Source of the DNA: Muribaculum gordoncarteri
Lineage (GTDB): Bacteria > Bacteroidota > Bacteroidia > Bacteroidales > Muribaculaceae
Length of the DNA stretch: 64,000 nt
Assembly (NCBI RefSeq): GCF_004803695.1
Contig: NZ_CP039394.1
Span: 31,237 to 95,236, forward strand
Direction of reading: 5' to 3'
Position numbers and translations under genes: made by a program. The notes under the pieces were generated by a model. It did not search any database. It was given only the letters and a program-made list of their open reading frames with translations, and was not told the DNA's origin. Shown in pieces: positions 1 to 8,573 of the stretch; position 1 is the first letter of the stretch, and the number at the start of each line of letters is the position of its first letter.

Positions 1-3000
1 ACACGCTCTTGCCGACATCTCCAATCGCGGAAATGACATCTCCGGCTGCGTCTACGACTTCATCAATAAAGCCGAGTGCCTTATCCATACTGTCGGCAAT
101 ATCGGATGAGAATATCCGGGCGAGCTTTGACGCACGGCCGCCGATATCGGTAACGACTGTTCCGGCAGATTTGAGTTGTGTCGCGAATGTCTTGTATGAC
201 TTAGTGACATTGTTCCGGGCATTTAATGCGCGTTGGTCTGCTTGGAGGCTCTTTGTCTTTGCGTCAGTGAATTTTCTCTCTGAAGCTGTGACACGCTCGT
301 TAGCATCTGCAAGCTCCTGACAATCTTGTGCGAGTTCGCCGGTTTCGATTAGTTCGAGAATCTTATGTTTAGCCTGCAAAGCGGCGTTGTATTCCGCTTC
401 GGCTTCGTTGAGTGCTGTTTGTGCGGCCGCAACTTCGGCGAGAGCCGCAACAAGCTCGTCTTTCGCCGTAGATATGTCCTTGAATGACTTATGAAGAGCC
501 GTGAATGGGTTGCGTGAAGCAATCTCATTCTCCATCGCCGTTATCGCCTCCTGGAATGTCTTTATCTGCTCAACGCTCATGCTTGCTTTCTCACGGTCAA
601 AATAGGTCTTGACCTTTTCAAGAGAGTATTGCAATGACTGAAGCGACTGATTGCCAAGGTCGCCGAAAACAACATCCCAATTAATGGTCTTCTTGAAGTC
701 CTCGGCTTTCAACGATGAAAACGCTTCTTCCATTTTGTCTAATGCTTTCGGCAGCATATCGGGCGCGATTGCGGCGACTTGATTAATCTTTTTAGTCCAT
801 TCAATAGTCAGCTTGTCGAATCTGTCCTCATACGAGCCAAATTCATCTATTAGCTGATTCATGTATTTTGTGCGCACGTCGGCGAGTTGACGCTCTACTG
901 AATTGGCAATGTCGGCTAATCCCTGCGAGTAGTTAGCTGCGACATCTTTGTTTTTCAGTAGTTCATCAATCCAATCTTGCAAAGAGCGTTTGCCTTGAGC
1001 GGAGTTTTCCCAAGTATCTTCAGTGGCTCCGTTCTGTGTCATAAACATTGCGTGAGCGTTGTCGCGCATTGCTTCGGCAAGCTCGATTAACTGCTGCTCC
1101 CATGCTTTCTTGCGGCTCTCGCCGTTCCGGCGTATAGTAGCGAGTTCTTTGCCGTAACCGGCTTCCATGCTGTCTATCATCGCTTGCGAGATAGCGTTAT
1201 TGGTGTCGGTTATGTATTTTTTGACTTCAGCTTGATATTCAGCAAGTAGTTTACGCTGTTCACGTGCCGCTGCTTTGGGGTCGAATGTCTTGCCGCTACC
1301 GCGATTGCCGCCGGATTTCGGGTCAATGTGAACGACATCGAAGTGATTTTCTTTTTGGAATCTTTCGAGGTCAGCTTTTTGCTGGGTCATCGCTTCTTTC
1401 CAATAGTCTGCTTCTTTGTTGGCTTCTGCAATCATATTCGCCCGGCGTTCCTCGTTTGAATCTCCAAACCAACGTGCCGGATTATACCAACTGCGGTCAA
1501 ATTCTCCGTTTTCGGCTTTGTGGGCTACTTCAAGAGCTTCAACGTATGCTTCAACGTATTTGTTAAGCAAACCTTGCTGAACGGCTTTCATCCGCAGCAT
1601 CTCGCAATACGCGGGGCCGCGTTCAGTCAATACGCGCTCCCACTGTTCAAGAGAATCATAATAGCCAAGAGCTTCACCGTATTTGCTGTTAAGCTCATTG
1701 ACTTTCTTCTTCTCTTGCTCTTTGGAGCCGGTAAAGTTTTTGCAAGCCTTGATGTTGTCTTCGAGTGCGACTTGTTCTTGAATGTAGGTCTTTGCCGCAT
1801 CTTCGTTGATTTTATTGAGGTCTTGTGTATGTTTGACGGCTTCGTCTTCGGCTGAACATAAATCGACAATCCACGAAACAAGTTCGCCAACGAGTACGAC
1901 CAACGCGCCTATGCCGGTTGATATGAGAGCGAGTTTCAAAACGCGCATTGCAATCGACATGGCTTTTGATGCGGCAGTACCGGCAACCAATGCGCCGGTA
2001 TGTGCGTTCTGTGCGGTTGTCGCTGCTTTTGTCGCGCTCGTGTTTGTAGCTTGTGCGCCTGCTCCAGCAGTCGTTACGGCATTGTTCTCTTGCTGTGCGG
2101 CCGTATCGACTTTCGTAACGGTCGCGTTTTCTGCTGTCGCTGTAGTGTTGGCATTCTGTGCCGCTGTCGCACTTGCTGTCGCTGTCGCTTCTTGGGTCTG
2201 CGATGCTGCGCTTTTGCCGGTCAGCTTGTTCCACTTTTGTTTGACCGCATTGAGCGTTACGAGTGAAAAGGCTGAATCCTTGTTTAAGGTCTGCTGAACT
2301 TGCTGCAATCCCATCGTAATAGCCATTAGGGACTGCACCTTTAGCATTATTTCTTGCAGATGTTCATTCTCTCCGGCGAAAAGTCCGACCGCGCCTTGTG
2401 CTGCCGAAAACGCGCCTGACAAACCGGTTAAGCCGGAGATTATTCCGGCAAACTGATTTTCATCATTAGCGAATACATTTCCGGCTGACTGAATATCGCC
2501 TTGAATATCTTTGAGCCGACCTATTTCTTCTATGATTTCACGATAACGCCCTGTCGTTTTGTCTATTTCGCGCCCTTGCGCTTGCTCGGCATCGCGCAAT
2601 GCGGCAGCTTCCATTGTAAGCTCACGGATGCGCTGGCGTAATGATACTGCGGCAGTGCTTTGTTTCTCTGCGGCATTGGCGGCAGCAACTAATGACTTCT
2701 CGTTTTTTTGTAGCTCTTTTTCTTCAGCTTGTGCGGCCGCAATAACCTCTTTGCGAGTAGTGATTACTTCTTGAATAGCCTTGCGCTGCTGTCGTAGCTC
2801 TTTGACATACTCGCTACGTCCAGGCACATTCGCATACTTGTTGGCTTCTTCGGTTACTTGGCGATATGCCTCTTGAAGTTCGTTTACGGCAGAGTTGTTT
2901 TCGCGTATGACACGCGCAATCTGCGCGTATGCTTCGCCGATAGCGTTCAGTGTCGGAGTATCATCATACAGAAATTTGAGGTCAACTTCCGGGATTGAAG

Positions 3001-3145
3001 ACGATATGAGTTGCTGAATCCTCGCGCTCTCCTGCTCAATCTGTGAGGTCACGCCGCCGACTTTCTCGGCCATGTGGTCGAGAGCTGCGTCATATTCCGA
3101 GGTATCTATCCTCGCGGCATAGGAAAGTCCGTCATTAGTATTCAT
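1..3145 (-). CDS. Phage tail tape measure protein (partial, 3' end beyond window)
   Basis: An open frame of more than 1040 codons runs from ATG at 3145 off the left edge. The translation is dominated by Gln/Glu/Ala/Lys-rich helical stretches, an Ala/Thr-rich low-complexity segment at about 1960-2220, and a hydrophobic segment around 1870-1990 (ALISTGIGALVVLVGELVSW). That composition is typical of tape measure proteins, which set tail length and reach the host membrane during DNA entry. Its start overlaps the stop of the upstream chaperone frame by 4 bp (ATGA), the usual order chaperone then tape measure in long-tailed phages. Repeats between residues reflect coiled-coil structure. The family call rests on length, composition and position, not on a recognised signature motif. 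Confidence 0.85.
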   Translation of the reverse strand, partial: MNTNDGLSYAARIDTSEYDAALDHMAEKVGGVTSQIEQESARIQQLISSSIPEVDLKFLYDDTPTLNAIGEAYAQIARVIRENNSAVNELQEAYRQVTEEANKYANVPGRSEYVKELRQQRKAIQEVITTRKEVIAAAQAEEKELQKNEKSLVAAANAAEKQSTAAVSLRQRIRELTMEAAALRDAEQAQGREIDKTTGRYREIIEEIGRLKDIQGDIQSAGNVFANDENQFAGIISGLTGLSGAFSAAQGAVGLFAGENEHLQEIMLKVQSLMAITMGLQQVQQTLNKDSAFSLVTLNAVKQKWNKLTGKSAASQTQEATATASATAAQNANTTATAENATVTKVDTAAQQENNAVTTAGAGAQATNTSATKAATTAQNAHTGALVAGTAASKAMSIAMRVLKLALISTGIGALVVLVGELVSWIVDLCSAEDEAVKHTQDLNKINEDAAKTYIQEQVALEDNIKACKNFTGSKEQEKKKVNELNSKYGEALGYYDSLEQWERVLTERGPAYCEMLRMKAVQQGLLNKYVEAYVEALEVAHKAENGEFDRSWYNPARWFGDSNEERRANMIAEANKEADYWKEAMTQQKADLERFQKENHFDVVHIDPKSGGNRGSGKTFDPKAAAREQRKLLAEYQAEVKKYITDTNNAISQAMIDSMEAGYGKELATIRRNGESRKKAWEQQLIELAEAMRDNAHAMFMTQNGATEDTWENSAQGKRSLQDWIDELLKNKDVAANYSQGLADIANSVERQLADVRTKYMNQLIDEFGSYEDRFDKLTIEWTKKINQVAAIAPDMLPKALDKMEEAFSSLKAEDFKKTINWDVVFGDLGNQSLQSLQYSLEKVKTYFDREKASMSVEQIKTFQEAITAMENEIASRNPFTALHKSFKDISTAKDELVAALAEVAAAQTALNEAEAEYNAALQAKHKILELIETGELAQDCQELADANERVTASERKFTDAKTKSLQADQRALNARNNVTKSYKTFATQLKSAGTVVTDIGGRASKLARIFSSDIADSMDKALGFIDEVVDAAGDVISAIGDVGKSV

Positions 3146-3390
3146 CTCGCTTTAACTTCTATTTCTTCGTCTTCGTCAAAATCCTTGAAATTATTGGGGT
3201 TATTTGCGTCTTTGCTGTCATCGTATAGCGGCGCGTCTGAATTGTCTTTGTTGCTCGTATCATCCGGCATCGGCATCGCGCGGCTGTAAAGCAAAGCATT
3301 CAAAAAGCTCATTTCATAGAGCGCGTATTTTTCGGTTACGCCGAATATCTTTGCTACTCCAAGTATCGAAGCCCAGATACTGTCATTCAG
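3142..3390 (-). CDS. Second tail assembly chaperone frame (gpT-like), probably made by -1 frameshift
   Basis: An 82-codon open frame lies between the chaperone gene and the tape measure gene. It overlaps the chaperone stop codon and has no ATG near its beginning; the first in-frame ATG is about 26 codons in. The frame stays open upstream and overlaps the end of the chaperone gene in the -1 phase. This is the classic layout of the lambda gpG/gpT pair, in which a fraction of ribosomes slip to make a fused protein that coats the tape measure during tail assembly. The product is acidic at its C-terminus, with many Asp and Glu residues. It has no separate function that I can name. Confidence 0.7.
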   Translation of the reverse strand: MNDSIWASILGVAKIFGVTEKYALYEMSFLNALLYSRAMPMPDDTSNKDNSDAPLYDDSKDANNPNNFKDFDEDEEIEVKAR

Positions 3391-3905
3391 CTTATCACTT
3401 CCGCTTTTGTTGGCTTTAGTATATTTACCGCGCTTAGGGAAGTGATAATTGCGAAAAAACTTGCCGCCTCGTTCTGCTTCAGTCGCTCAATTATCATGTC
3501 GTTAAGCTCCGAGGGACGCACGTTCAAGAGAATCGCATTGGCAAGCTCCGATTTGCGGTCTATTATTTCGACAACTTTTTTACGGCGTTTGATAAGTCCG
3601 AAGAACTTGCGTTCTTCGATGATTTTTTCACGCCTCTCGGTAAGATTCTTTGCACCGAGAATCAGCACGGCGGCAATTTCTCCGAGCGGCTTGAAGTCTT
3701 TTGCATGATGCGCTACTATGTCGAGCCACTGTTTTTTGTCAAGATTCTCGAATGTCGGGAGTGTCGATATAATCTCCGACACGAGAATGAGCGTAGCAAG
3801 AGAGGGCGGCGCAATCTCGTATTTCTCGCCGTCAATCTCGAAAGTGATGTTCCTTTCAAGAATGGTGGCTGCAACCTTGCTTTCTATTGTCGTTTTATCG
3901 TTCAT
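3387..3905 (-). CDS. Tail assembly chaperone (gpG-like)
   Basis: A 172-residue protein starting MNDKTTIESK. An upstream in-frame extension to about 4013 is possible, but it would translate the tRNA-like element, so the start at 3905 is preferred. The protein is charged and helical, as expected of chaperones that bind the tape measure protein before tail tube polymerisation. The call comes from its position between tail tube and tape measure and from the overlapping -1 frame at its 3' end. Residues 20-50 contain a short beta-rich segment (ITFEIDGEKYEIAPPS) common to many phage proteins of this position. Confidence 0.65.
   Translation of the reverse strand: MNDKTTIESKVAATILERNITFEIDGEKYEIAPPSLATLILVSEIISTLPTFENLDKKQWLDIVAHHAKDFKPLGEIAAVLILGAKNLTERREKIIEERKFFGLIKRRKKVVEIIDRKSELANAILLNVRPSELNDMIIERLKQNEAASFFAIITSLSAVNILKPTKAEVIS
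3404..3410 (-). promoter_or_regulatory. Candidate -1 ribosomal frameshift site in the tail chaperone gene
   Basis: On the minus strand the sequence reads ACAAAAGC, with the zero frame decoding ACA AAA GCG. A one-base backward slip on the four-A run enters the frame of the downstream 82-codon segment, six codons before the zero-frame stop. It is not a canonical X XXY YYZ heptamer, so the exact slip position is inferred. Confidence 0.45.
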
Positions 3906-3924
3906 TGCTTTTAATGATGAATTA

Positions 3925-3993
3925 GTGCGCCGAGCCGAATCGAACGGCTGTTTCTCGCCTAAGCGAGCGCATGACCAACTATGCTGCAACGCG
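3925..3993 (-). other. tRNA-like element with shortened anticodon arm
   Basis: A 69-nt minus-strand segment folds like a tRNA. The acceptor strands (about 3987-3993 and 3926-3932) pair in six of seven positions with two G-U pairs. The D arm has a 4-bp stem GCAU/AUGC with an AGUUGGUC loop. The T arm is perfect, AGCCG/CGGCU with loop UUCGAUU. The anticodon arm is only 14 nt, CUCGC-UUAG-GCGAG, or 4 bp with a 6-nt loop, so it lacks about three bases of a normal 17-nt arm. It fills the only sizeable gap (3906-4048) in the tail operon. It may be a decayed tRNA, a tRNA mimic or an RNA-processing signal. A decoding tRNA is unlikely as it stands. Confidence 0.55.
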
Positions 3994-4048
3994 GATGCGA
4001 GTTTAACCTCCAACTCGAAAGGGCGTCTTTCCGCTTGTCATTGCCGGT

Positions 4049-4606
4049 TTAGGAGCCGCCACCGGCAGTAAGGTCAGATGCAAACGTGGGGTCTGCCCAG
4101 TCTGTCTTTTTGACTCTGAACTTCTTGTAGAGCAAACCGTCTTCGGTTTCGATGATTTTGAAAGTGAGGTCAACATACGAGCCTTCGTCTTCAGATGAGC
4201 CGGGACGGAATTTGACGGAGCATTTCGGAGCTTTTACACCCTGCGCTCCGATATTCTTCGGGGTCACTTTGACTGAAAACTCGCCCTGCACGATGTTTGT
4301 CTTGACATCGAGTTCATCGCCGTCAGTGCTGATAACTGCGCCGGTCAACATCTTCTCGGTGTCGAAGTCCATCTCCTTGACGCGAGTAGTGATTACTACT
4401 TCGGGTTCGCCCTCTTCTTCGGCAACGGTTTTGCCGCCGGATGCTTTCGCGGTCAGCGTTTCGCCATCAGAAGTTGAGAGTGAAGTCGATTTGTCGTTAG
4501 TCGTGCCGACCGAAACGAGCTGCGTTGCCATAGCATCGTTAGCCCCGGTTGGTCCGATTTCAACACGACATTCCGACCACGACATGATGATTTTCTTGCG
4601 TTTCAT
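4049..4606 (-). CDS. Major tail tube protein
   Basis: A 185-residue protein with a Ser/Thr/Gly-rich N-terminal half and beta-rich segments throughout (for example EVVITTRVKEMDF, GEFSVKVTPKNIG, SYVDLTFKIIETEDG). It ends in the flexible tail DLTAGGGS. Its size and its place between the tail terminator and the chaperone genes match the tail tube subunit of siphoviruses, which stacks in hexamer rings around the tape measure protein. The start at 4606 follows the previous stop by 4 bp; a second Met at 4585 is possible. No Ig-like extension is seen. Confidence 0.78.
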   Translation of the reverse strand: MKRKKIIMSWSECRVEIGPTGANDAMATQLVSVGTTNDKSTSLSTSDGETLTAKASGGKTVAEEEGEPEVVITTRVKEMDFDTEKMLTGAVISTDGDELDVKTNIVQGEFSVKVTPKNIGAQGVKAPKCSVKFRPGSSEDEGSYVDLTFKIIETEDGLLYKKFRVKKTDWADPTFASDLTAGGGS

Positions 4607-4610
4607 ACTG

Positions 4611-5021
4611 TTACTGTGTTAATCGTTGAAATTTTAATCGTGTTACAATTAGATGCTGCTCTATTTCTTCGGGGAGTTCCGTTGATTTTGGCAGTCCGTC
4701 ACATCGAATCAGATACTCGGTATCTTCGCAATTCTTTACAAAGGCTATTATCGCGCTTTCCAAGACACCGACACGCGCTTTGTCTTCGACTTTGCGCCCA
4801 TCGTTGTTTGCAATGTCAGGGACATAGACGTGAATCAGCATTATGCCGCCTTGCACTTGTTCGTCAGTCCCGGCAAGAAACTTGACAATCAAATCTTCGC
4901 TTTTAGCGTTTGTCGGTCGCATCCCGCTTCGGTACACGCTTCCGCGAATTTCCTTGCCTAAGTCGCTGTTTTTTACGAGCGTATAGAAGTCGCGCTCAAA
5001 GTCTATTTCCGTCTTTGTCAT
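4611..5021 (-). CDS. Tail terminator / head-tail joining protein
   Basis: A 136-residue protein whose start overlaps the stop of the gp10-like gene by 4 bp. It shows an alpha/beta pattern: FERDFYTLVKNSDLG, GIMLIHVYVPDI, ARVGVLESAIIAFVKNCEDTEYLI. The position immediately before the tail tube gene is where the tail terminator (lambda gpU-like), which caps the tail and stops its growth, is normally found. The assignment is by order and size rather than by a diagnostic motif. Confidence 0.6.
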   Translation of the reverse strand: MTKTEIDFERDFYTLVKNSDLGKEIRGSVYRSGMRPTNAKSEDLIVKFLAGTDEQVQGGIMLIHVYVPDIANNDGRKVEDKARVGVLESAIIAFVKNCEDTEYLIRCDGLPKSTELPEEIEQHLIVTRLKFQRLTQ

Positions 5022-5512
5022 TGCGGCGTGATATATCCTTTTAGAAGTTTGTTCAGTAATCGTTCTGCTTCGAGTTCGGCAGATGCAAGCACGTTTTTAC
5101 CGCGCACGTTTTCAACATAGGCGGCGTATTCCATGCCAGCGCACACAATCAGCACCACGCCCCAAGGGAATTTAGCTTGCAGACGCTTCAAGAGAGCTTG
5201 CCCCTCTGATACGCCTTGCGCTCCGTTTCCTTGTTTGCCGGAGTATTGCTTTGTCGCGCCATGCACTTTGACTTCGCCATCAACGAGAATGACATACCCG
5301 ATAGAACTTCTGAGATTGCCGGTAATGTCGTTGTAATCTCCGCTTTCACGCGCCATTTTGACACAAGCCTCACCGATGAACGAAAATTGCTTGACGAGAT
5401 GAGCGATAAGCTCTTTTCGCTTTATCTTCAGCGATTGATACAGCTTGCGCGTGTCAGTCTTTGACACCAACACGCCTTTGTATTTGCCGTGTGTCTGCGT
5501 TGTTTTTGCCAT
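5018..5512 (-). CDS. HK97 gp10-like head-tail protein
   Basis: A 164-residue protein with the features of the HK97 gp10-like family: a helical N-terminus, the segment ITGNLRSSIGYVI, and a C-terminal AGMEYAAYVENVRGKNVL motif followed by an amphipathic helix. These proteins act at the connection between capsid and tail. Its neighbours are the head closure protein (1-bp overlap at 5512) and the tail terminator. The basic N-terminus (KTTQTHGKYKGVLVSK) is ordinary for the family. Confidence 0.75.
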   Translation of the reverse strand: MAKTTQTHGKYKGVLVSKTDTRKLYQSLKIKRKELIAHLVKQFSFIGEACVKMARESGDYNDITGNLRSSIGYVILVDGEVKVHGATKQYSGKQGNGAQGVSEGQALLKRLQAKFPWGVVLIVCAGMEYAAYVENVRGKNVLASAELEAERLLNKLLKGYITPQ

Positions 5513-5826
5513 TACACAAGTATCTGAATACGTCCTACGGTTGTCAGCGGCTCACGACTCATTACCCGAAATTCGCCAAGTTCTTCAGAGTGCCGGGTCA
5601 GTTTCACACGTTCAAATTGCGCTTCTTCGTCAGATTCGATAAGCACTGTGAATGAAGCCATGCGAAATTCGCCATCCTCGTACTTGCCCTTGCGGTTGTC
5701 GGAGTTCGTTTTGATAGAGCATTCTATCGGGTCACTCCATTCGGTAGTGGCTTCGATAGGCTCTCCATACTCGTTCTCCCCACCGGGTACGACTTTCAGA
5801 TATTGAAGTGTGCCGTTTGTTCTCAT
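5512..5826 (-). CDS. Head closure / head-tail joining protein
   Basis: A 104-residue beta-rich protein. The ATG at 5826 gives MRTNGTLQYLK and lies 2 bp after the preceding stop; the longer reading would start with TTG at 5835 inside the preceding gene. Small beta-barrel head closure proteins of the SPP1 gp16 or lambda gpFII type occupy this position, between the connector adaptor and the gp10-like protein. The motif GEFRVMSREPL near the C-terminus is consistent with that fold. Function is assigned by context. Confidence 0.6.
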   Translation of the reverse strand: MRTNGTLQYLKVVPGGENEYGEPIEATTEWSDPIECSIKTNSDNRKGKYEDGEFRMASFTVLIESDEEAQFERVKLTRHSEELGEFRVMSREPLTTVGRIQILV

Positions 5827-5828
5827 TC

Positions 5829-6161
5829 TTACCAAAGATTAGTGGCATCATCAATCGTCCGTAAATAGTCGCCAAGTTCCTCGTCTGCATCAAGTCCGTA
5901 TTGCTTGCACCAATACGATAGAGATTCTTTTACGGAATCCTCGCGTACTGAAGTCGATACGCCGTTTTCGCTCCGGCTGCTTTCGACATATCCCATGACA
6001 AGGCGAATCGCCACCCGAAAGAGTTTTGCATCTTTCGGGGTGGCTTCAGCTTGTGCCTCGATACCCTCATTGAATAGCGCGAAGTTGAGTGTCGCGCTAT
6101 CCGGGTAAAAGGTATTCGCGATTGCATTGCAAAGTCTGCTTAATGCTTCGAGATTCTTCAC
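5829..6161 (-). CDS. Head-tail connector adaptor (gp6/gp15-like)
   Basis: A 110-residue, mostly helical protein (NLEALSRLCNAIANTFYPD, DAKLFRVAIRLVMGYVESS, DSVKESLSYWCKQYGLD). All-helical adaptor proteins that dock on the portal after DNA packaging usually follow the capsid gene. The start lies 4 bp after the capsid stop. Similar short proteins are common in Bacteroidales prophages, but I cannot verify a family name from sequence alone. Confidence 0.6.
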   Translation of the reverse strand: MKNLEALSRLCNAIANTFYPDSATLNFALFNEGIEAQAEATPKDAKLFRVAIRLVMGYVESSRSENGVSTSVREDSVKESLSYWCKQYGLDADEELGDYLRTIDDATNLW

Positions 6162-6165
6162 GACT

Positions 6166-7278
6166 TTACGATACTACTGTTTTGAGGGTATAGATACCGT
6201 TCATTTCGGTAATAACCGGCAGCGACTGTGATTCAGCCTTGGTATATTCAGTGTGCTTCGAGCCCTCTTTCTGACCGACACTCCACAGAGAAGTGACAAT
6301 GCGGCCGTAGTTGGCATACGACACTCCGTCATCCGGCTTCAACTCGCAATCCGAGTAGGCATTCTTGACAACGCCAAGTTCGCCGGCAGGGACGAATACG
6401 ATGTTGTCTTGATTCCACGGGGTGTAAGGAATAGCCTCACGCCCTTTCTGAATGCGTACTATTCGACGGATAGGCTCGAATATCGGGTAGTTGTTCGTCT
6501 CCATAAACTCGTTTATGTCGCGGAGAAGTACCGGCTTTGAGGACTTGTCAGTACCCCAAATAAGCTGCTTCATCTTCTTTGTGCGACACATATACGAGAG
6601 TCGGGAGGGCGAGAGTAGAGCTTTTGCAAGCGCGACCTTATCCTGCGATGCGTCAAGGATAGCTTGAATGTCCTCAAAGCAATCCACAGTGTCGATATTG
6701 GCGAGAGTCCAAGCGGTCTTGCAGCTTGCGATGTTCTCGCCGGGCTGATTGAACGAGATAGAGCCTTTGACACCGCCCTCCGGGTTGGTTGTTTCATCGA
6801 AAGTGAACGTACCTTCGTTGGAGAGTGCGCCGAGGAATATCATATCGAGTTTGCCGTAAACCGCGTTGACAACGGTCTTAACATCGCCCATCATAAGATT
6901 TATGAGGCGGTTTCTTTTGTCCTCATCCTTGATGAGCTTGCTGTCGAGCAACGAAAGAATCTTTCGGTACGTCTTCATCAGCATCGGGAGCGTGAGGGCG
7001 TGGTTTACGAGAGTTTCTTTGAGTGTTTCTACACCCGAAGTACCCATAATCGGCTCGGCTGCGTTTTCTCCGATAGTCGGTGCGGCTATCGTGATGTTGT
7101 ACTTGCCGATTAACTCTTCAAAATCGAGTTCGATTGTGGGGTCATCCCAGTGCATATATCGCTCAAAGATAACTTGGTCGAAAAGCTGCTTGTTGAGTTC
7201 ACTTGCAGCATCGAATCGTATCTGCACCTCTTTGGTGAGGTCACCAAAGACGGAGCTGGATAAAAATTCCTTTGGCAT
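6166..7278 (-). CDS. Major capsid protein (gpE-like)
   Basis: A 370-residue protein of usual length for a lambda gpE-type HK97-fold capsid subunit. It has an N-terminal helical arm (LTKEVQIRFDAASELNKQLFDQVIFERYMHW) and a long central helix region. The C-terminal stretch NQDNIVFVPAGELGVVKNAYSD, followed by YGRIVTSLWSV, resembles the gpE-family P-domain end. It sits 5 bp from the decoration or fibre gene and just before the connector genes, as expected of a structural operon. A separate scaffold-like gene upstream fits the absence of an N-terminal delta domain. Confidence 0.85.
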   Translation of the reverse strand: MPKEFLSSSVFGDLTKEVQIRFDAASELNKQLFDQVIFERYMHWDDPTIELDFEELIGKYNITIAAPTIGENAAEPIMGTSGVETLKETLVNHALTLPMLMKTYRKILSLLDSKLIKDEDKRNRLINLMMGDVKTVVNAVYGKLDMIFLGALSNEGTFTFDETTNPEGGVKGSISFNQPGENIASCKTAWTLANIDTVDCFEDIQAILDASQDKVALAKALLSPSRLSYMCRTKKMKQLIWGTDKSSKPVLLRDINEFMETNNYPIFEPIRRIVRIQKGREAIPYTPWNQDNIVFVPAGELGVVKNAYSDCELKPDDGVSYANYGRIVTSLWSVGQKEGSKHTEYTKAESQSLPVITEMNGIYTLKTVVS

Positions 7279-7283
7279 AGTGA

Positions 7284-7904
7284 TTACTGCTTAATGTAGA
7301 TGATGTTGGGGTTGTTTTTGAGCGCGATGCCGGTCAACCATTCCGGCAGCATCGGGAAGAGAAGTGACGGCATGAGAACGACTGCCTCATAGGCAGCATC
7401 GAGAGTAGGCAGTCCGCGACCGGTAAACTCTTTGTCTTCGCCCACGATGTTGTTTGGGGAGTAGCGCACGGAGTTTGTAGTCGTAGCTGAATCTCCCTGC
7501 CCCTCTGTCACTGCGACACCCTCTGCGATTACATCATCGGCTTGTATGCCGGTGTATGCTGCTTTGAGCTTCAGAATGTCGTAGGCATCGTTGGTGCGGT
7601 CGATTGAATCAATCTCGCCGAGCTCGGTTGCACCGAGCTTGATGATTTTGTCGCCTGCCACGAAATAGTGACCTTTGGGGACTCTCACTTCCTTTGTAGT
7701 GCCGCCATTGAGGACAGTCGCGGTCTTGCAGACGGCGGCGGTCATAGTGTCAAAATCGACATACAAAGGCGTTGCGCGGCGTACTACTGTTCCGACCGGA
7801 AATTCTTGTGTAGGCTTGAAGCCACCGGGGAGCATCTTGCATTCACCACGCCAAATCTCCGGGAAACGACCCGGAAACTGCTGTGTCTTAAATTCAATAG
7901 CCAT
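7284..7904 (-). CDS. Head decoration or head fibre protein
   Basis: A 206-residue protein directly upstream of the capsid gene. The N-terminus (GRFPEIWRGECKMLPGGFKPTQEFPVGTVVRRATPLYVDF) and the following beta-rich middle resemble capsid-decorating proteins encoded beside capsid genes in many Bacteroidales prophages. The C-terminus is hydrophobic (VVLMPSLLFPMLPEWLTGIAL). Such proteins bind the outside of the expanded head. I am confident of a structural role and less so of the exact type. Confidence 0.55.
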   Translation of the reverse strand: MAIEFKTQQFPGRFPEIWRGECKMLPGGFKPTQEFPVGTVVRRATPLYVDFDTMTAAVCKTATVLNGGTTKEVRVPKGHYFVAGDKIIKLGATELGEIDSIDRTNDAYDILKLKAAYTGIQADDVIAEGVAVTEGQGDSATTTNSVRYSPNNIVGEDKEFTGRGLPTLDAAYEAVVLMPSLLFPMLPEWLTGIALKNNPNIIYIKQ

Positions 7905-7939
7905 TTTGGGGTTGATGAATTAGAAGTTGATAATTGACC

Positions 7940-8536
7940 TTACTTTTTGTCGGGGAGTGACTGCGCCCAGGCTTTTGCAGCCGCTTTCGACTCTTCCTCG
8001 GAGTTTCCGAGTTCATGCGAACGGTCTTTCGGCATGAGATTGTTGTTTACAAGGTCTTGTTTGAAGCTGGTGAGTTCTGCGTCAACATCCGCATCGTCTG
8101 CCAAATGCAGACGCTTCACGAGATAGTCAGGAATGCCGAGCTTCTTTGCCTTGTCAGCGATGAGCGATGCACGTTCCGACTTGGCTTTTTCCTCTTTGAG
8201 CGTCTTATTCTCTGTTTCGAGAGCGTTCAGTCGTTCAGTAAAAGGCTTCATCCATGCCGGTATTTCGTCTTCGCCGGTTTCGCCGTCTTCTTCCTCTCCG
8301 TCGCCCTCGCCTTTGGATGGCTTGGTAGATGATTTCTTGCGTGACTTCCTCGTAATCTCCCCCTGCATCGCTTTTGCATAGGGTACGAGCGAATCCACTT
8401 TTGCGGCTATTTCGTCATCGGTCGCTTCGTCTGTGAGGTCGGAAGCTCCGATTTCAACGAGTTCTTCTATTCCTTTGGGTGTAAGTCCGTATTGCTTACA
8501 TTTTGCGGTCAGTGCCGCGAGTAGTTTCTTCTTCAT
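7940..8536 (-). CDS. Scaffold-like structural protein
   Basis: A 198-residue protein with a helical N-terminus, a very acidic low-complexity linker (GEGDGEEEDGETGEDE), then a coiled coil (PFTERLNALETENKTLKEEKAKSERASLIADKAKKLG) and a C-terminal helix. Long charged coiled coils just before decoration and capsid genes are typical scaffold proteins that guide procapsid assembly and then leave or are cleaved. It is the first gene of the leftward head-tail operon, downstream of the promoter at 8574-8581. Confidence 0.62.
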   Translation of the reverse strand: MKKKLLAALTAKCKQYGLTPKGIEELVEIGASDLTDEATDDEIAAKVDSLVPYAKAMQGEITRKSRKKSSTKPSKGEGDGEEEDGETGEDEIPAWMKPFTERLNALETENKTLKEEKAKSERASLIADKAKKLGIPDYLVKRLHLADDADVDAELTSFKQDLVNNNLMPKDRSHELGNSEEESKAAAKAWAQSLPDKK

Positions 8537-8573
8537 TGCAATGGTTGATTGGGGTTTGAATATTCAATACGCG

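Noticed and set aside
1264..2297. Several long open frames on the plus strand inside the tape measure gene, including Ala/Val/Cys-rich ones
   Set aside because: They are shadows of the Ala/Thr-rich low-complexity part of the tape measure gene on the minus strand; no promoter or coupling supports them.
4014..4048. Hairpin CGAGTT/AACTCG just upstream of the tRNA-like element
   Set aside because: Short stem with an 8-nt loop; could be part of a leader but is too weak to claim as separate feature.
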